Shown: in pieces, positions 31,985 to 43,302 of the stretch
Layout of the letters: the number at the start of each line of letters is the position of its first letter
Numbering within the stretch: the stretch's first letter is position 1
Assembly: GCF_963082655.1 (NCBI RefSeq)
Contig: NC_081552.1
Location: 59,970,404-60,034,403 of the forward strand
From: Stomoxys calcitrans
Taxonomy: Eukaryota > Arthropoda > Insecta > Diptera > Muscidae
Length of the DNA stretch: 64,000 nucleotides
Direction of reading: 5' to 3'
The notes under the pieces: model-generated
Databases searched by the model: none
Told to the model about the DNA's origin: nothing
Seen by the model: only the letters and a program-made list of their open reading frames with translations
Translations under genes and position numbers: made by a program

Positions 31985-33703
31985 CGGACCCTCCCATTTA
32001 CCCAAATTTTCAGAAATGCCAGATCTCGGGGGTGGGTGGTGTGATTTAAGCAAAATTTTGTGTGCTCTCATATAGTACCCTGAAAATAAAAATTTGGTAT
32101 CAAAATTTCGGATGGAGTACCTAGGGGGGGCCGCCCCATCCTAAAACCTACTAAACATATATTTTGACGAATTACAATATGGGACTCAAATGAAAGGTAT
32201 TTAGGATAAGAAAACGTATCTGATATCGAATTGTCGGACCAAGTATTAGACGGACCCCCAAAAGACGCCTAAATCGGACATGAAAGGTATTTACGAATAA
32301 AATACGAATCTAATATCCAAAAGTGGGACCACGTTTCCACCCCTTCTCCAAACCACCCCCCAAACAGGACTTATTTTCTAACCATTGGAATATGGGACTT
32401 AAATTAAAGGCATTTGAATGTATAATTCGAATCTGATATCAAATTTGGGACCAAGTGTTTGGGGCGCCGCTTCTCCCCAAAAACAGCCCCCAAAGGGGAC
32501 AAATATACGACCACAACAAAATTGGGCACAAATGAAAGGTCTTTAGGAGTAAAGCACGAATCTAATATCAATATTCGGGAAAAGTGTCTATGGGGCCACT
32601 CCACCCCCACAACACCACCCAAATAGGACGTATTTGCTGACACGAATCACATATATATTTTCAAGGCCAACTCACTGAGTGGCCGCCCGTTCCCCAAAAC
32701 ACCCCCAAACCCGGTCATGTTTGCCGACTATGGAAATATGGGGCTCAAATTAAAAGTATTTGGGAGTTGACCACGTATCTGATATCAACATTAGGGACCA
32801 ACTGTCTAAGGGACATCCCACCACCATAACAAGTATTTGCTCACCAAGACAATTGGGGTCTTAAAGAAAGTGGAACTAAATATTTATAGTTTTTTGGGCA
32901 AATACCCCAAACCGGACATATTTGCTGACTTTTGCAATAAGGAGTTTAAATGAGATTTGAAAACGAATTTGATATCCAATTTTGCGGCCAATGGCAATAT
33001 AAGGTTCAAATAAATGATATATGAGAATAGAGCACGTTGCTGATATATTTTCCGGGCTTGGGACCATGACCATGTCAATGTGGAGCTTAAATTAAAGGGT
33101 ATTGGGGGGTAGAGCAAAAATTTATACCCACTTTCGGAACCAATTTTCTGGGGGTCTACCCCTTCCCCAAAATACCCCACAAACAGCAATTTTTTACTGA
33201 CTATCGCAATATGGGGTTCAAATAAAGGTATTTGGGAGTAGAATACGAATTTGATATCCAAATGTAGGACCATGTATTTAGGGAATCACCCCTTCCCCAA
33301 AACACCCCCCAAAAGGTAAATTTTTTTTTAAACTTCCCTAAACCGATGGCAACATGGGGTTTAAATAAATGGTATTTGAAAGAAGAGCACGATGCAGATA
33401 TTTTTTCAGGGCCAAGTGTCTGGGGGACCACCTCACCCCCGAAAACACCCCTAAATCAGATATCATGAGAATATCGGGCTGAAATAAAGTATTTGAAGAA
33501 TGGAGTACACCTTACATCTAAACTTAAATTCGTAGACCAATAAAGATCACAAGGGATTCAAACTGTTTGTCAAGCGATATACTTTTTTCGTAGCATGGTA
33601 TTTCACTAAAAGCTCTTTTATTATCGAAAATAAATATTCCAAAGAAACTATTGTTCCATATAATGTAAACGAAGGCGCAGCGGAGCGGGCCCCGGTCAGC
33701 TAG
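31984..33703 (+). mobile_element. Helitron, 3' portion with CTAG end
   Basis: Enters at GGCGGACCCTCCCATTTACC (compare 7890) and CCAGATCTCGGGGGTGGG. It keeps the uninterrupted site GAAAATAAAAATTTGGTATC near 32080. The repeat body matches 8040-10400. It ends GCGCAGCGGAGCGGGCCCCG...CAGCTAG at 33703 followed by T. The 5' leader is missing. Confidence 0.75.
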
Positions 33704-33725
33704 TAGTACATAAAACGAATAAAAA

Positions 33726-35512
33726 CAAGTAAAAAGGCGTTAAGTTCGGCCGGGCCGAACTTTGGATACCCACCACCTCGGATATATATGGAAACCATCT
33801 TTCGTCAAAATCCGGTGCAAAACTCATACCTATATATATATATATAGCTATATAAATATATGCTCCGATTTGGACCAAATACTAATAAGTAAAATTCATT
33901 GTTCAATTGTATATAACAAAATATTGGTCTTTTTAGTAGCTATATCTAAAAATAAACCGATTTGAACTATATACGACACGGATGTCGAAAAGCATAACAT
34001 AAGTCAGTGTGTCAAATTTCAGTGCAGATCTGAGCCAAATTGACGGAGGATGTTGAAGGGGATAACACAACTCACTGTCCCAAATTTCCGCAAAATTGGA
34101 TAATAAATGTGGCTGTTATGGGCCTAAGACCCTTAACTGGAGGATCGCTCTATATGGCAGCTATACTCCAATCTGAACCGATCTAAGCCATATTGACGGA
34201 GAATGTCGAGGGGCTTAAGACAACGTACTGTCCCAAATTTCAGCAAAATCGGATAATAAATGTGGCTTTTATGGGCCTATGACCCTAAATCGGAGGATCG
34301 GTCTATATGGCAGCTATATCCAAATCTGAACTGATCTGAGCCAAATTGACGGAGAATGGCGAAGGGCCTAAGACAACGTACTGTCTCAAATTTCAGCAAA
34401 ATCGGATAATAAATGTGGCTTTTATTGGCCGAAGACCCTAAATCGGCGGATCTGTCTATATGGCAGCTATATCCAAATCTGAACCGATCTAAGTCATATG
34501 GACGGAGGATGTCAAAGGGCCTAAGATAACTTACTTTTCTAAATTTCAGCAAAATCGGATAATAAATGTGGCTTTTATGGGCCTAAGACCCTTAATCGGA
34601 GGATCGGTCTATATGGCAGCTATATCCAAATCTGAACCGATCTAAGCCATATGGACGGAGGTTGTCGAAGGGCCTAAGACAACTTACTTTTCTAAATTTC
34701 AGCAAAATCGGACAATAAATGTGGCTTTTATGGGCCTAAGACCTTTATTCGGAGGATCGGTCTATATGGCAGCTATATCCAAATCTGAACCGATCTGAGC
34801 CAAATTGACGGAGAATGTCGAAGGGCCTAAGGCAACGTACTGTCCCAAATTTCAGCAAAATCGGATAATAAATGTGGCTTTTATTGGCCGAAGACCCTAA
34901 ATCGGCGGATCTGTCTATATGACAGCTATATCCAAATCTGAAGCGATCTGAGCCGTATTGACGGAGGATGTAGAGAGGCCTAAGACAACATACTGTCCCA
35001 AATTTCAGCAAAATCGGATAATAAATGTGGCTTTTATGGGCCTATGACCCTAAATCGGAGGATCGGTCTATATGGCAGCTATATCCAAATCTGAACTGAT
35101 CTGAGCCAAATTGACGGAGAATGTCGAAGGGCCTAACACAACTCACTGTCCTAAATTTCAGCAAAATCGGATAATAAATGTGGCTTTTATTAGCCTAAGA
35201 CCCTAAATCGGCGGATCGGTCTATATGGGGGCTATATCAAGATATAGTCCGATATAGCCCATCTTCGAACTTAACCTGCTTATGGATAAAAAAAAGAATC
35301 TGTGCAAAATTTCAGCTCAATATCTCTATTTTTGAAGACTGTAGCGTGATTTCAACAGACAGACGGACAGACGGACGGACATGTCTAGATCGTCTTAGAT
35401 TTTTACGCTGATCAAGAATATATATACTTTATAGGGTCGGAAATGGATATTTCGATGTGTTGCAAACGGAATGACAAAATGAATATACCCCCATCCGTCG
35501 GTGGTGGGTATA
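33726..35512 (-). mobile_element. HINE-C, complete, minus orientation (1.8 kb)
   Basis: CAAGTAAAAAGGCGTTAAG, stem-loop TTCGGCCGGGCCGAA, TGGATACCCACCACC, AT repeat (33833-33853), a 153-bp array, AATCTGTGCAAAATTTCAGC, GACGGAC block (35360-35380), core TATATATACTTTATAGGGTC and a hairpin CCCATCCGTCGGTGGTGGGT. The next HINE-A begins at once (ATAACAAGTAAAAGCG). Same architecture as HINE-A with strongly diverged sequence. Confidence 0.88.
34098..35250 (-). repeat. 153-bp tandem array, eight units, no length drift
   Basis: GGATAATAAATGTGGC (or one-base variants) begins at 34098, 34251, 34404, 34557, 34710, 34863, 35016 and 35169: seven intervals, all exactly 153 bp. The unit (TATATGGCAGCTATATCCAA, ATCTGAACCGATCTGAGCC, AAATTGACGGAGAATGTCG, AAGGGCCTAAGACAACGTAC, TGTCCCAAATTTCAGC) is only partly alike to the HINE-A unit. 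Confidence 0.95.
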
Positions 35513-35817
35513 ACAAGTAAAAGCGTGCTAAGTTCGGCGGGGCAGAATCTTATATACCCTTCACCATTGATCCCAATTGTCGAGTTCTTGTTGAGAGGAA
35601 AGAATTGCTATTCTTATTGAATTGAGTGTTGGGAGCTGGACTAGTCTATGTAAAATTTCAGCGAAATCCAATTCTTAGCCCCCCTTATAGGAGCTCAAAA
35701 AGTAAAGTAAGGAGATCGGTTTATAGGGGAGATGTATCAGGCTGGAGACAGATTCAGACCATAATTAACACGTCAGGTTATGGACCGATTTGAACCATAA
35801 TTGACACAGTTGTTAGA
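35513..35817 (-). mobile_element. HINE-A 3' fragment, minus orientation
   Basis: CAAGTAAAAGCGTGCTAAG, decayed stem-loop TTCGGCGGGGCAGAA, TATACCCTTCACCATTGATC, then part of the 3' region and one array word (GACACAGTTGTTAGAA). It stops abruptly. Confidence 0.75.
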
Positions 35818-36320
35818 AATGGGAGGTGCATGACATCGTGCCAATGACACACAATGTTATTTTGAAATGGTGTTTACATATGTGTGGAAGTAACTGTCAT
35901 TGCAAACACATGCATATGCATGTATTTCGCCTCTTTCCGCTACTGGGATATAGTGGGCTGCGTCCGACTTTAGCCTTTCCTTCGTTGTTTTAATCTAACC
36001 TATCCTAACTGTGTTTCTGAGGCTGGTACATTGTCTTTGGTGTTGTTGCCTTCATTTTGGTTGGTGCCGGAAAAATTGCAGTAAACCAATTCTACGTTTA
36101 TTCGCAAAATAATATAACAAAAAAAAAAAAAAAATTGGAGAATATGATAACATAAATGTGTGAGCGAAAAAACGAACGTCAAGGACTTTCCGCGTTTGAA
36201 AGCCTTATGCGTTCAAATATGTTTCTTCAGATTTTTAATGCTTTAATTTTTGTTCTGCATAGCTAAATTAATGTTCAAATATTTTATTAAAATGTTTACA
36301 TAACTTAAGAGATTAAAATT
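35818..36320. other. Mostly unassigned; HINE-D tip inside
   Basis: 35940-35985 (TACTGGGATATAGTGGGCTG, GTCCGACTTTAGCCTTTCC) resembles a HINE-D 3' end. The remainder shows no element; a poly-A run lies at 36120-36133. Confidence 0.4.
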
Positions 36321-36321
36321 T

Positions 36322-38346
36322 TTTATACCCTCCACCATAGGATGGGAGAATACTAATTTCGTAATTCCTTTTGTAACTCCTCGAAATATTCGTCTAAGAC
36401 CCCACAAAGTACATATATTATTGATCGTCATGATCTAGCCATGACCTTCTGTCCGTCCGTCCGCCTGTCTGTCGCAACAACGCTAACTTTCGAATGAGTA
36501 AAGTTATATGCTTAAAATTTTGCACAAATACTTCTTATATGGGTAGGTCGGTTAGGATTGTAAATGGGTCATATCGGTCCATGTTTTCATGTAGCTATCA
36601 TATAAACCGATCTGGGATCTTGACGTCTTGAGCCACTAGAGGACGCAATTTTTATCCGATTTGTCTGAAATTTTGCACGAGATGTTTTGTTATAGTTCCT
36701 AACAACTGTGCCAATTATGGTTCAAATCGGTTTATAACCTAACTTAGCTGTCATATAAACCGATCTGGGGTCTTGATTTCTTGAGCCTCTATAGGGCGCA
36801 ATTCCTATCCGATTTGGCTGAAATTTTGCATGAGGTGTTTTGTTATGACTTCTTACATCTGTGTCAAATATGGTTCAATTCGGCTCATAACCTGATATAT
36901 ATAAACCGATCTGGGATCTTGGCTTCTTGAGCCTCAAGAGGGCGTAATTATTATCCGATTTGGCTGAATTTTTGTCTCCCATGACCTTCAATATTCGATA
37001 TTCCAATTCTTATTCGATTTCGCTGAAATTTTACACATACTTCTTCTACTGTGGTCTCCAACACTCAATTCAACTAGCATAGCAATTTTTATACCCTCCA
37101 CCATGAGATGGGGGTGTACTAATTTCGTCATTATGTTTGTAACTACTCGAAATATTCGTCTGAGACCCCATAAAGTATATATATTCTTGATCGGCGCGAC
37201 ATTTTATGTCGATCTATCCATGTCCGTCCGTCCGTCTGTCTGTCGAAAGCACGCTAACTTCCGAAGGAGTAAAGCTAGCCGCTTGAAATTTTGCACAAAT
37301 ACTTCTTATTAGTGTAGGTCGGTTGGTATTGTAAATGGGCCATATCGGTCCATGTTTTGATATAGCTGCCATATAAACCGATCTTTGGTCTTGACTTCTT
37401 GAGCCTCAAGAGTGCACAATTCTTATCCGATTGGAATGAAATTTTGCACGACATGTTTTGTTATGATATCCAACAACTTTGCCTAGTACAGTTCAAATCG
37501 GTCCATAACCTGATATAGCTGCCATATAAACCGATCTTGGGTCTTGACTTCTTGAGCCTCTAGAGGTCGCAATTCTTATCCAATTGGAATGAAATTTTAC
37601 ACGACGTGTTTTGTTATGATATCCAGCAACTGTGCCAAGAATGGTTTAAATCGGTATATAACCTGATATAGCTGTCATATAAACCGATCTTGGGTCTTGA
37701 CTTCTTGAGCCTCCAGAGGGCGGAATTCTTAGCCGATTTGAATGAATTTTGGCACGACGTGTTTTGTTATGATATCCAACAACTGTGCGAAGTATGGTTT
37801 AAATCGGACCATAACCTGATATAGCTGTCACATAAACCGATCTTAGGTCTTGACTTCTTGAGACTCTGGAGTGTGCAATTCTTGTCCGATTGGAATGAAA
37901 TTTTGTACGACGGATTCTCTCATGACCATCAACATACGTGTTTATTATGGTCTAAATCGGTCTATAGTCCGAAACAGCTCCCATATAAATCGATCTCTCT
38001 ATTCTACTTCTTGAGCCCCCAAAGGGCGCAATTCTTATTCGAATTGGCTGACATTTTACACAGGTCTCCAACATGTAATAATATAATAATAGCAGAGCAA
38101 ATCTTTTTTTATATCCTTTTTTGCATAAGAAGAGATGCGGGAGAAGAACTCGGCAAATGCGATCCATGGTGGAGGGTATGTAAGATTCGGCCCGGCCGAA
38201 CTTAGCACGCTTTTACTTGTTTTCTTTTACCCTTTGTTTGTATAAAAAGAGATACCGGGAAAGAACTCGACAAATGCGATCAATGGCGGAGGGCATATAA
38301 GATTCGGCCTGGCCGAACATAGCACGTTTATTTATTTTTACTTGTT
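36322..38346 (+). mobile_element. HINE-A, interrupted by another HINE-A
   Basis: The left part 36322-37087 has hairpin, core, GTCC block and diverged units up to AGCATAGCAATTTTT. The right part 38224-38346 (AAAGAGATACCGGGAAAG, GGCGGAGGGCATATAAG, stem-loop TTCGGCCTGGCCGAA, TTTTTACTTGTTTT) completes it. The inserted HINE lies between in the same orientation. Confidence 0.8.
37088..38221 (+). mobile_element. HINE-A, complete, nested in a HINE-A
   Basis: Hairpin ATACCCTCCACCATGAGATG, core, GTCC, four units, 3' region with an ~25-bp deletion (ACATGTAATAATATAATAATAG), stem-loop TTCGGCCCGGCCGAAC, CTTTTACTTGTTTT. It sits in the host T-run. Confidence 0.85.
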
Positions 38347-38640
38347 TTAGCTTATTTATTTCTTACATCCAATCCTCATTCCATACTTCATCATCCGTAC
38401 GGTACAATCAAGACACACAAATGTATCTCTTGTCTCTTTTGCAATGCTTTTTTAATTTTTTACTTATGTGGTTCGATTTCCTCTCAATTATGATTACTTT
38501 GAATAATTATTGACAGTCATACAAATCAACATGTCGACAAACAAGTAAAGAATATGGGGAAATAAAGAATATGGGGAAAAAAGGCCAACGTTTACTGAAA
38601 GTCCATATTTATTTTTGTGTACGGATTGGTCATATGTCAG
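38347..38640. other. No recognised feature
   Basis: AT-rich; no repeat words or frames of note. Confidence 0.4.
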
Positions 38641-38642
38641 TT

Positions 38643-39568
38643 TTTATACCCTCCACCATAGGATGGGGGGTATACTAATTTCGACATTCTGTTTGTAACT
38701 ACTCGAAATATTCTTCTGAGACCTCATAAAGTATACATATTCTTGATCGTCGTGACATTTTATGTCGATCTAGCCATGTCCGTCCGTCTGTCCGTCCGTC
38801 TGTCCGTCCGTCTGTCCGTACGTCTGTCCGTCCGTCTGTCCGTCCGTCTGTCCGTCCGTCTGTCTATCGAAAGCACACTAACTTCCGTAGGAGTAAAGCT
38901 AGCCCCTTGAAATTTTGCACAAATACTTCCTATTAGTGTAGGTCCGTTGGATTGTAAATGGGCCATATCGGTCCACGTTTTGATATAGCTGCCACATAAA
39001 CCGATCTTGGGTCTTGACTTCTTGAGCCTCTAGACGGTACAATTCCTATTATATTTGGCTGAAATTTTGCATAACCTATTTTATTCTTACTTTCAAGTAC
39101 TATGTCAAATAAGGTTCAAATCGGTTTATAACCTGATATAGCTGTCATATAAACCGATCTGGGATCTTGACTTATTGAACCTGTAGAGGTCTCAATTATT
39201 TGCCTGAAATTTTGTGCGACGGATCCTCTCATGACCATCAACATACGTGTTAATTATGGATTGAATCTGTCTATAGCCCGATACAGCTTCCATATAAATC
39301 GATCTTTCTATTTTACTTCTTGAGCCCACAAAGGGCGCAATTCTTATTCGAATTGGCTGACATTTTACACAGGTCTCCAACATAATATAATTTAATTGTG
39401 GTCCAAACCGGACCATATCTTGATATCGCTCTAATAACAGAGCAAATCATTTCTTATATCCTTTTTTTGCCTAAGAAGAGATGCCGGGAAAAGAACTCGA
39501 CAAATGCGATCCATGGTGGAGGGTATATAAGATTCGGCCCGGCCGAACTTAGCATTTTTTTACTTGTT
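38643..39568 (+). mobile_element. HINE-A, short, complete, plus orientation
   Basis: Hairpin, core, a 12-unit alternating GTCC/GTCT block (38779-38875), only about two repeat units, 3' region, stem-loop TTCGGCCCGGCCGAAC, end TTTTTACTTGTTTT. The shortest complete copy, with the array nearly lost. Confidence 0.85.
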
Positions 39569-39717
39569 TTTTTTTTTTGGATTGTAACACTTATCGTTGT
39601 TTTGATGCAATGATTGTTTCATGAAAAAGGAGATGTGATTACTGTTGAAGAAAACGATGTGGTATCATATATAATTAATTAATGAAGAAGAGTCAGAAAA
39701 AACGACGTCAAAGTAGC
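39569..39717. other. Short unassigned spacer
   Basis: T-run followed by unremarkable AT-rich sequence. Confidence 0.35.
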
Positions 39718-40275
39718 AAGTAAAAACTTGCTAAGTTCGGCCGGCCCAAATCTTTGCATCCCACCACCAAAAGTTTAAAGTTTACACAAAATGTGCTTAG
39801 TTGAAGGTCATCTAATTAACGTGGGAGATATGCTTATATAAGAGCTATGAACATCAGACTATACATCGATTTGGACCGTACTTGTCACGGTAGTTGGAAG
39901 TCGCCTTAAAGTGGCTCAAGATGACAAATCGGCTATGCATCGATACCATACTTGGCACATCGTTGGAACTTGTAACAAAGCGCTACGTGTAACATTTCAG
40001 CCCAGTCGGATAATATTGCAGCTTGAAGGGGCTCAAAATATCAAATCGGCCGACCATTCCTGGCACGATTCTGAAAAGTTTTAACAGAACACTCCGTGCA
40101 AAATTTCAGCCCAAATAAAAATTGTGGCTTGTAGGGGGTCAACAATTAAAGTCGAAGGGCCACTGTTTATAGGATCTATATCGAAATTTGAACCGATATG
40201 ACCCATTTGCATTTCCCAACGACCTACCTCAATACGAAGTATCTGCGTATATTGTGAGCGGCTAGTAACTTTCAT
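39718..40275 (-). mobile_element. HINE-B-like fragment, minus orientation
   Basis: CAAGTAAAAACTTGCTAAG, TTCGGCCGGCCCAAA, ATCCCACCACCAAAAG, then decayed array units (CAGCCCAGTCGGATAATATT). It ends near TGAGCGGCTAGTAAC without core or hairpin. Confidence 0.65.
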
Positions 40276-41439
40276 CAGAATCTGGAAGTTGTAACTACTA
40301 TCCGATCTGATACCTTGTAATTTGAAATGAACAATTCTAAATTGAATGGTTAAGCATAACATTATACCATTTATCATACACATTTCTGTACTATGTGAAT
40401 AGAAATAGATTTTCGTTATTTGTTATAGACCATAAACCATTTCTGATAACTACCATGCTATAATCATTTAATAGTCCATATTAAGTTATCTAATGCCCTA
40501 GTTTGGAGTTACAAGTCTTGTGCTTAATTTCTGCCTAGCAACTTTCGTGAAATAATGTTGATTTTTATTGTTCCCATTTGTGCAACGCCTAGCTCTCAGA
40601 CACACTTCAAAATATACACGGAAAAGTTATTACAAAACAAACAAAACTCTAGCATGCACCATCAAACAACACTCTTGTTCTGGTCCCTATCCTATGATAG
40701 GCTCCATCATCTGTATACATACACATATCACTACCGTCTATTACCATTGACAACATCATTACCAACATTAGCTATAAATGATGATTTCTAATGTGAGTTT
40801 TGTGCCTTTAAGGCAATCATCTATCTGCCAAAGCTTCTTTTCTTTCTTGTCTTTTTTTAGTGTGCCAACACTTAAGTAATGCAATGAAACCATCATCCTT
40901 ATGCAACTGCACGTCATGGATACTTATGGGATTCTTCGGAATCTCTATCTGGGTTTTCCCAAGCTGTTAAATCTCTTTTTGAGGAAAGTGGTGGCAAATA
41001 AAAGAAAACATATTGCGGTTGTCCCTGTTTGTTCCTCAGGACACCAGGCAACGGAAAGCCTACACACACAGCGTACATACATCTTATTTTGCTAAGAATA
41101 GAGCCACTTAAATAATTTGCTATGGAATCAGTGTTTACTCCATAAAGTTTGCAAATGTACGATGTGTGTGTTAATGTAAGGATTAAGGTGCCTTCATGAG
41201 AAATGTATTAATATAAGACTTAGGACTTTTTAGTTCGAGAAGCAGAATAAACATTTCTGAGCTGAGGATTAGTTGATCGTAGCGAGACGCATTTCTGAAA
41301 ATAAAAGGCTGGATCGGCTTTGTTTTCCAAATGTACAAGGGTTATTTTTTAGATATTATCTTTTTGGCTACACTGGAATAAACAGCTCACAATCGTTTTG
41401 TGTTTTGTTTTACTTTCAAACATCTTTAGTTTGGTCTAT
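40276..41439. other. 1.2 kb with no recognised repeat
   Basis: The longest stretch free of HINE and Helitron words besides 17301-18515. Short open frames (40555-40791, 40901-41095, 41273-41602) have no domain I recognise and no clear splice or start context. It may be unique intergenic DNA. Confidence 0.45.
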
Positions 41440-42790
41440 AATTTTACCACGAATCGTCTTTCAAACGAGCAATGCTTGCAAATTATTGAATTTCATTATC
41501 AAAATGCGTGCTCTGTTAAAATCTACTTTTTATACCCTACACCACTACTGTGGTACAGGGTATTATAACTTTGTGCATTTATTTGTATCACCCAGAAGAT
41601 AGAGAGATACACTCATTGATAAGTATACCAATCGACTAAGAATCACTTTCTGATACGATTTCGCTATGCCCGTCTTTATATCAGCAGTTTTGATCCGACA
41701 GTCTTAAAATCGGCCGATTTTAACTTCTAGAGAGACCGTCTTTCAATTTGGTACAGACATGTATTCGACCTAGAGACGACGCCTATTAAAATTGAGAAAA
41801 ATCGGTTCAGACTTGGAAATAGCTCTCATATATACATATATCGCCCGATTTTAACTTCAAGAGTCACTGTAGGCTCATATATTGACTAATCTTGCCAAAA
41901 TTTTGAGCAACGCCTTCGTCGACGATTACCACAAAACCTGAAAAGTTTGGTCGAAATCGGTTCAGATTTAGTTATAGCTCCTATATATATATGTTCGACA
42001 GATTTTGGGAAATTTGCAATAATGTTATCATTTGTCAACCGTAGTTATTACAGTTTGAACATATTTGCTCGAATTTTGATAGGGATCGTTTAATAAGTCA
42101 TCTGAAAACATCCACCGAGGTCCATCAAAATTGATTCAGAATTGGATATTGCTTCCACATTGTACTCATAGAGTAGGTGTAGGGTATTATACAGTAGGCA
42201 CTGCCCGACTTTTGCCCTTCCTTACTGGTTTTATCGACAATAGTGTTCAGCGACAAAGCTAATTTTTGGCTCAATAGCTATGTATATAAGTAGAATTGTC
42301 GATTTTGGAGTGAAGATCAGCCAGAAGCATTGCAAGAGCTACCAATGCATCCAGAAAAAGTCACCGTTTGGTGCAGTTTATCGTTGGACGGTACTTCTTT
42401 AAAGATGATGCTAATCGAAATGTAACTGTGAATGGTGAGAGGTATCGTGAGATGATAACCAACTTTTTTTTGCCTAAAATGCAAGAGCTTGACTTGCATG
42501 GCATGTGGTTTCAACGGTGCCACACAGCACGCGTAATAATGGACTTATTGAAAGGCGAGTTGGGTGAAAATTTTATTTGACGTTTAGGTCCGGTCAGTTG
42601 GCCGCATAGATCTAGACTTTACAGAATTTTTTGTGGGGCTATGTTAAAGCTCATGTCTATACAAACAAGCCCGCTTAAATTGACGCATTTGAAGACAACA
42701 TTTAAGTATTAATTCGTGAGATACCAGCCGAAATGTTGGAAAGAGTATGCCCAAATTGGACTAAGCGGATGGATCATTTGAGGCGCATTT
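41440..42790 (+). pseudogene. Tc1/mariner-type transposase relic C, split by HINE-D
   Basis: The left part (41460-41525) reads NEQCLQIIEFHYQNACSVK, the N-terminus seen at 11799. The right part from about 42235 reads (F)SDKANFWLNSY, WSEDQPEALQELPMHPEKV, then in another frame GRYFFKDDANRNVTVNGERY, REMITNFFLPKMQELDLHGM, WFQRCHTARVIMDLLKGELG. The box that should be WFQQDGATCHTAR has lost four residues including the catalytic Asp. A C-terminal part with stops runs to about 42785. Around 130-150 residues between the two parts are also absent. Confidence 0.85.
41530..42230 (+). mobile_element. HINE-D, both ends present, plus orientation
   Basis: 5' hairpin TACCCTACACCACTACTGTG, then GTACAGGGTATTATAAC, a core without long GTCC, three diverged units (CGATTTTAACTTCTAGAGAG), GTAGGTGTAGGGTATTATAC, a stem-loop AGTAGGCACTGCCCGACT and the end CCCTTCCTTACTGGTTTT. 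Inserted in a T-run of relic C. It parallels HINE-A in layout with different sequence. Confidence 0.78.
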
Positions 42791-43302
42791 TTAGCAGAAT
42801 CCATGTTATATGGAATTTTTTTTACGCCCCTATAGAATGGGGGTGTACATATTTCGTCATTTGGAACTTATTTTTTGACTTTTTTAATATATTGTAGAAA
42901 CCATCATATACATTTAAACGGATTCCAGAAATCTTACTCCAAAGAAATTTGAGAAATTTTTCATTCGATTTTTGGGATATAAAAAAATTGCCGACTTTCG
43001 ACAAGCCAATTTTTCCCCAAAACTTGATGAGGAAAATTGTTATAGCTCATTTCCGTCGTCCACTGTACGCTAATCCAAATTTCATTACGATACTGTTTTC
43101 CTAAATCGAGCTAGAATTTTTCCACGGCACCTCTTTTCTTGGGTATTTTTTGTCGTTAATGCAAGACCGAATCGCAATGTTATTTTTTCAAAATATAAAT
43201 TTTTTGTGATTGTTTTAAACGAAAAGTTATAAAAGTTTCTTTAAGCCAAAATGTTCATGTAATATACTTGCAAAAAAAAAATCTAAAAAAATAAAAATTT
43301 AA
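42791..43302. other. HINE hairpin remnant and unassigned DNA
   Basis: 42829-42865 (TTTTTACGCCCCTATAGAAT, GGGGGTGTACATATTTCGTC) is a decayed HINE 5' end. The rest, including TTGTTATAGCTCATTTCCG, is unassigned and AT-rich. Confidence 0.4.

Noticed and set aside
34277..35011. Minus-strand frames FRFGYSCHIDRSADLGS, repeated, as a repeat protein
   Set aside because: Translations of the HINE-C 153-bp array; the same frame recurs only because the period is divisible by three.
40555..41602. Possible host exon in the repeat-poor stretch
   Set aside because: The frames are short, overlap on different frames, and show no convincing motif or splice pattern.
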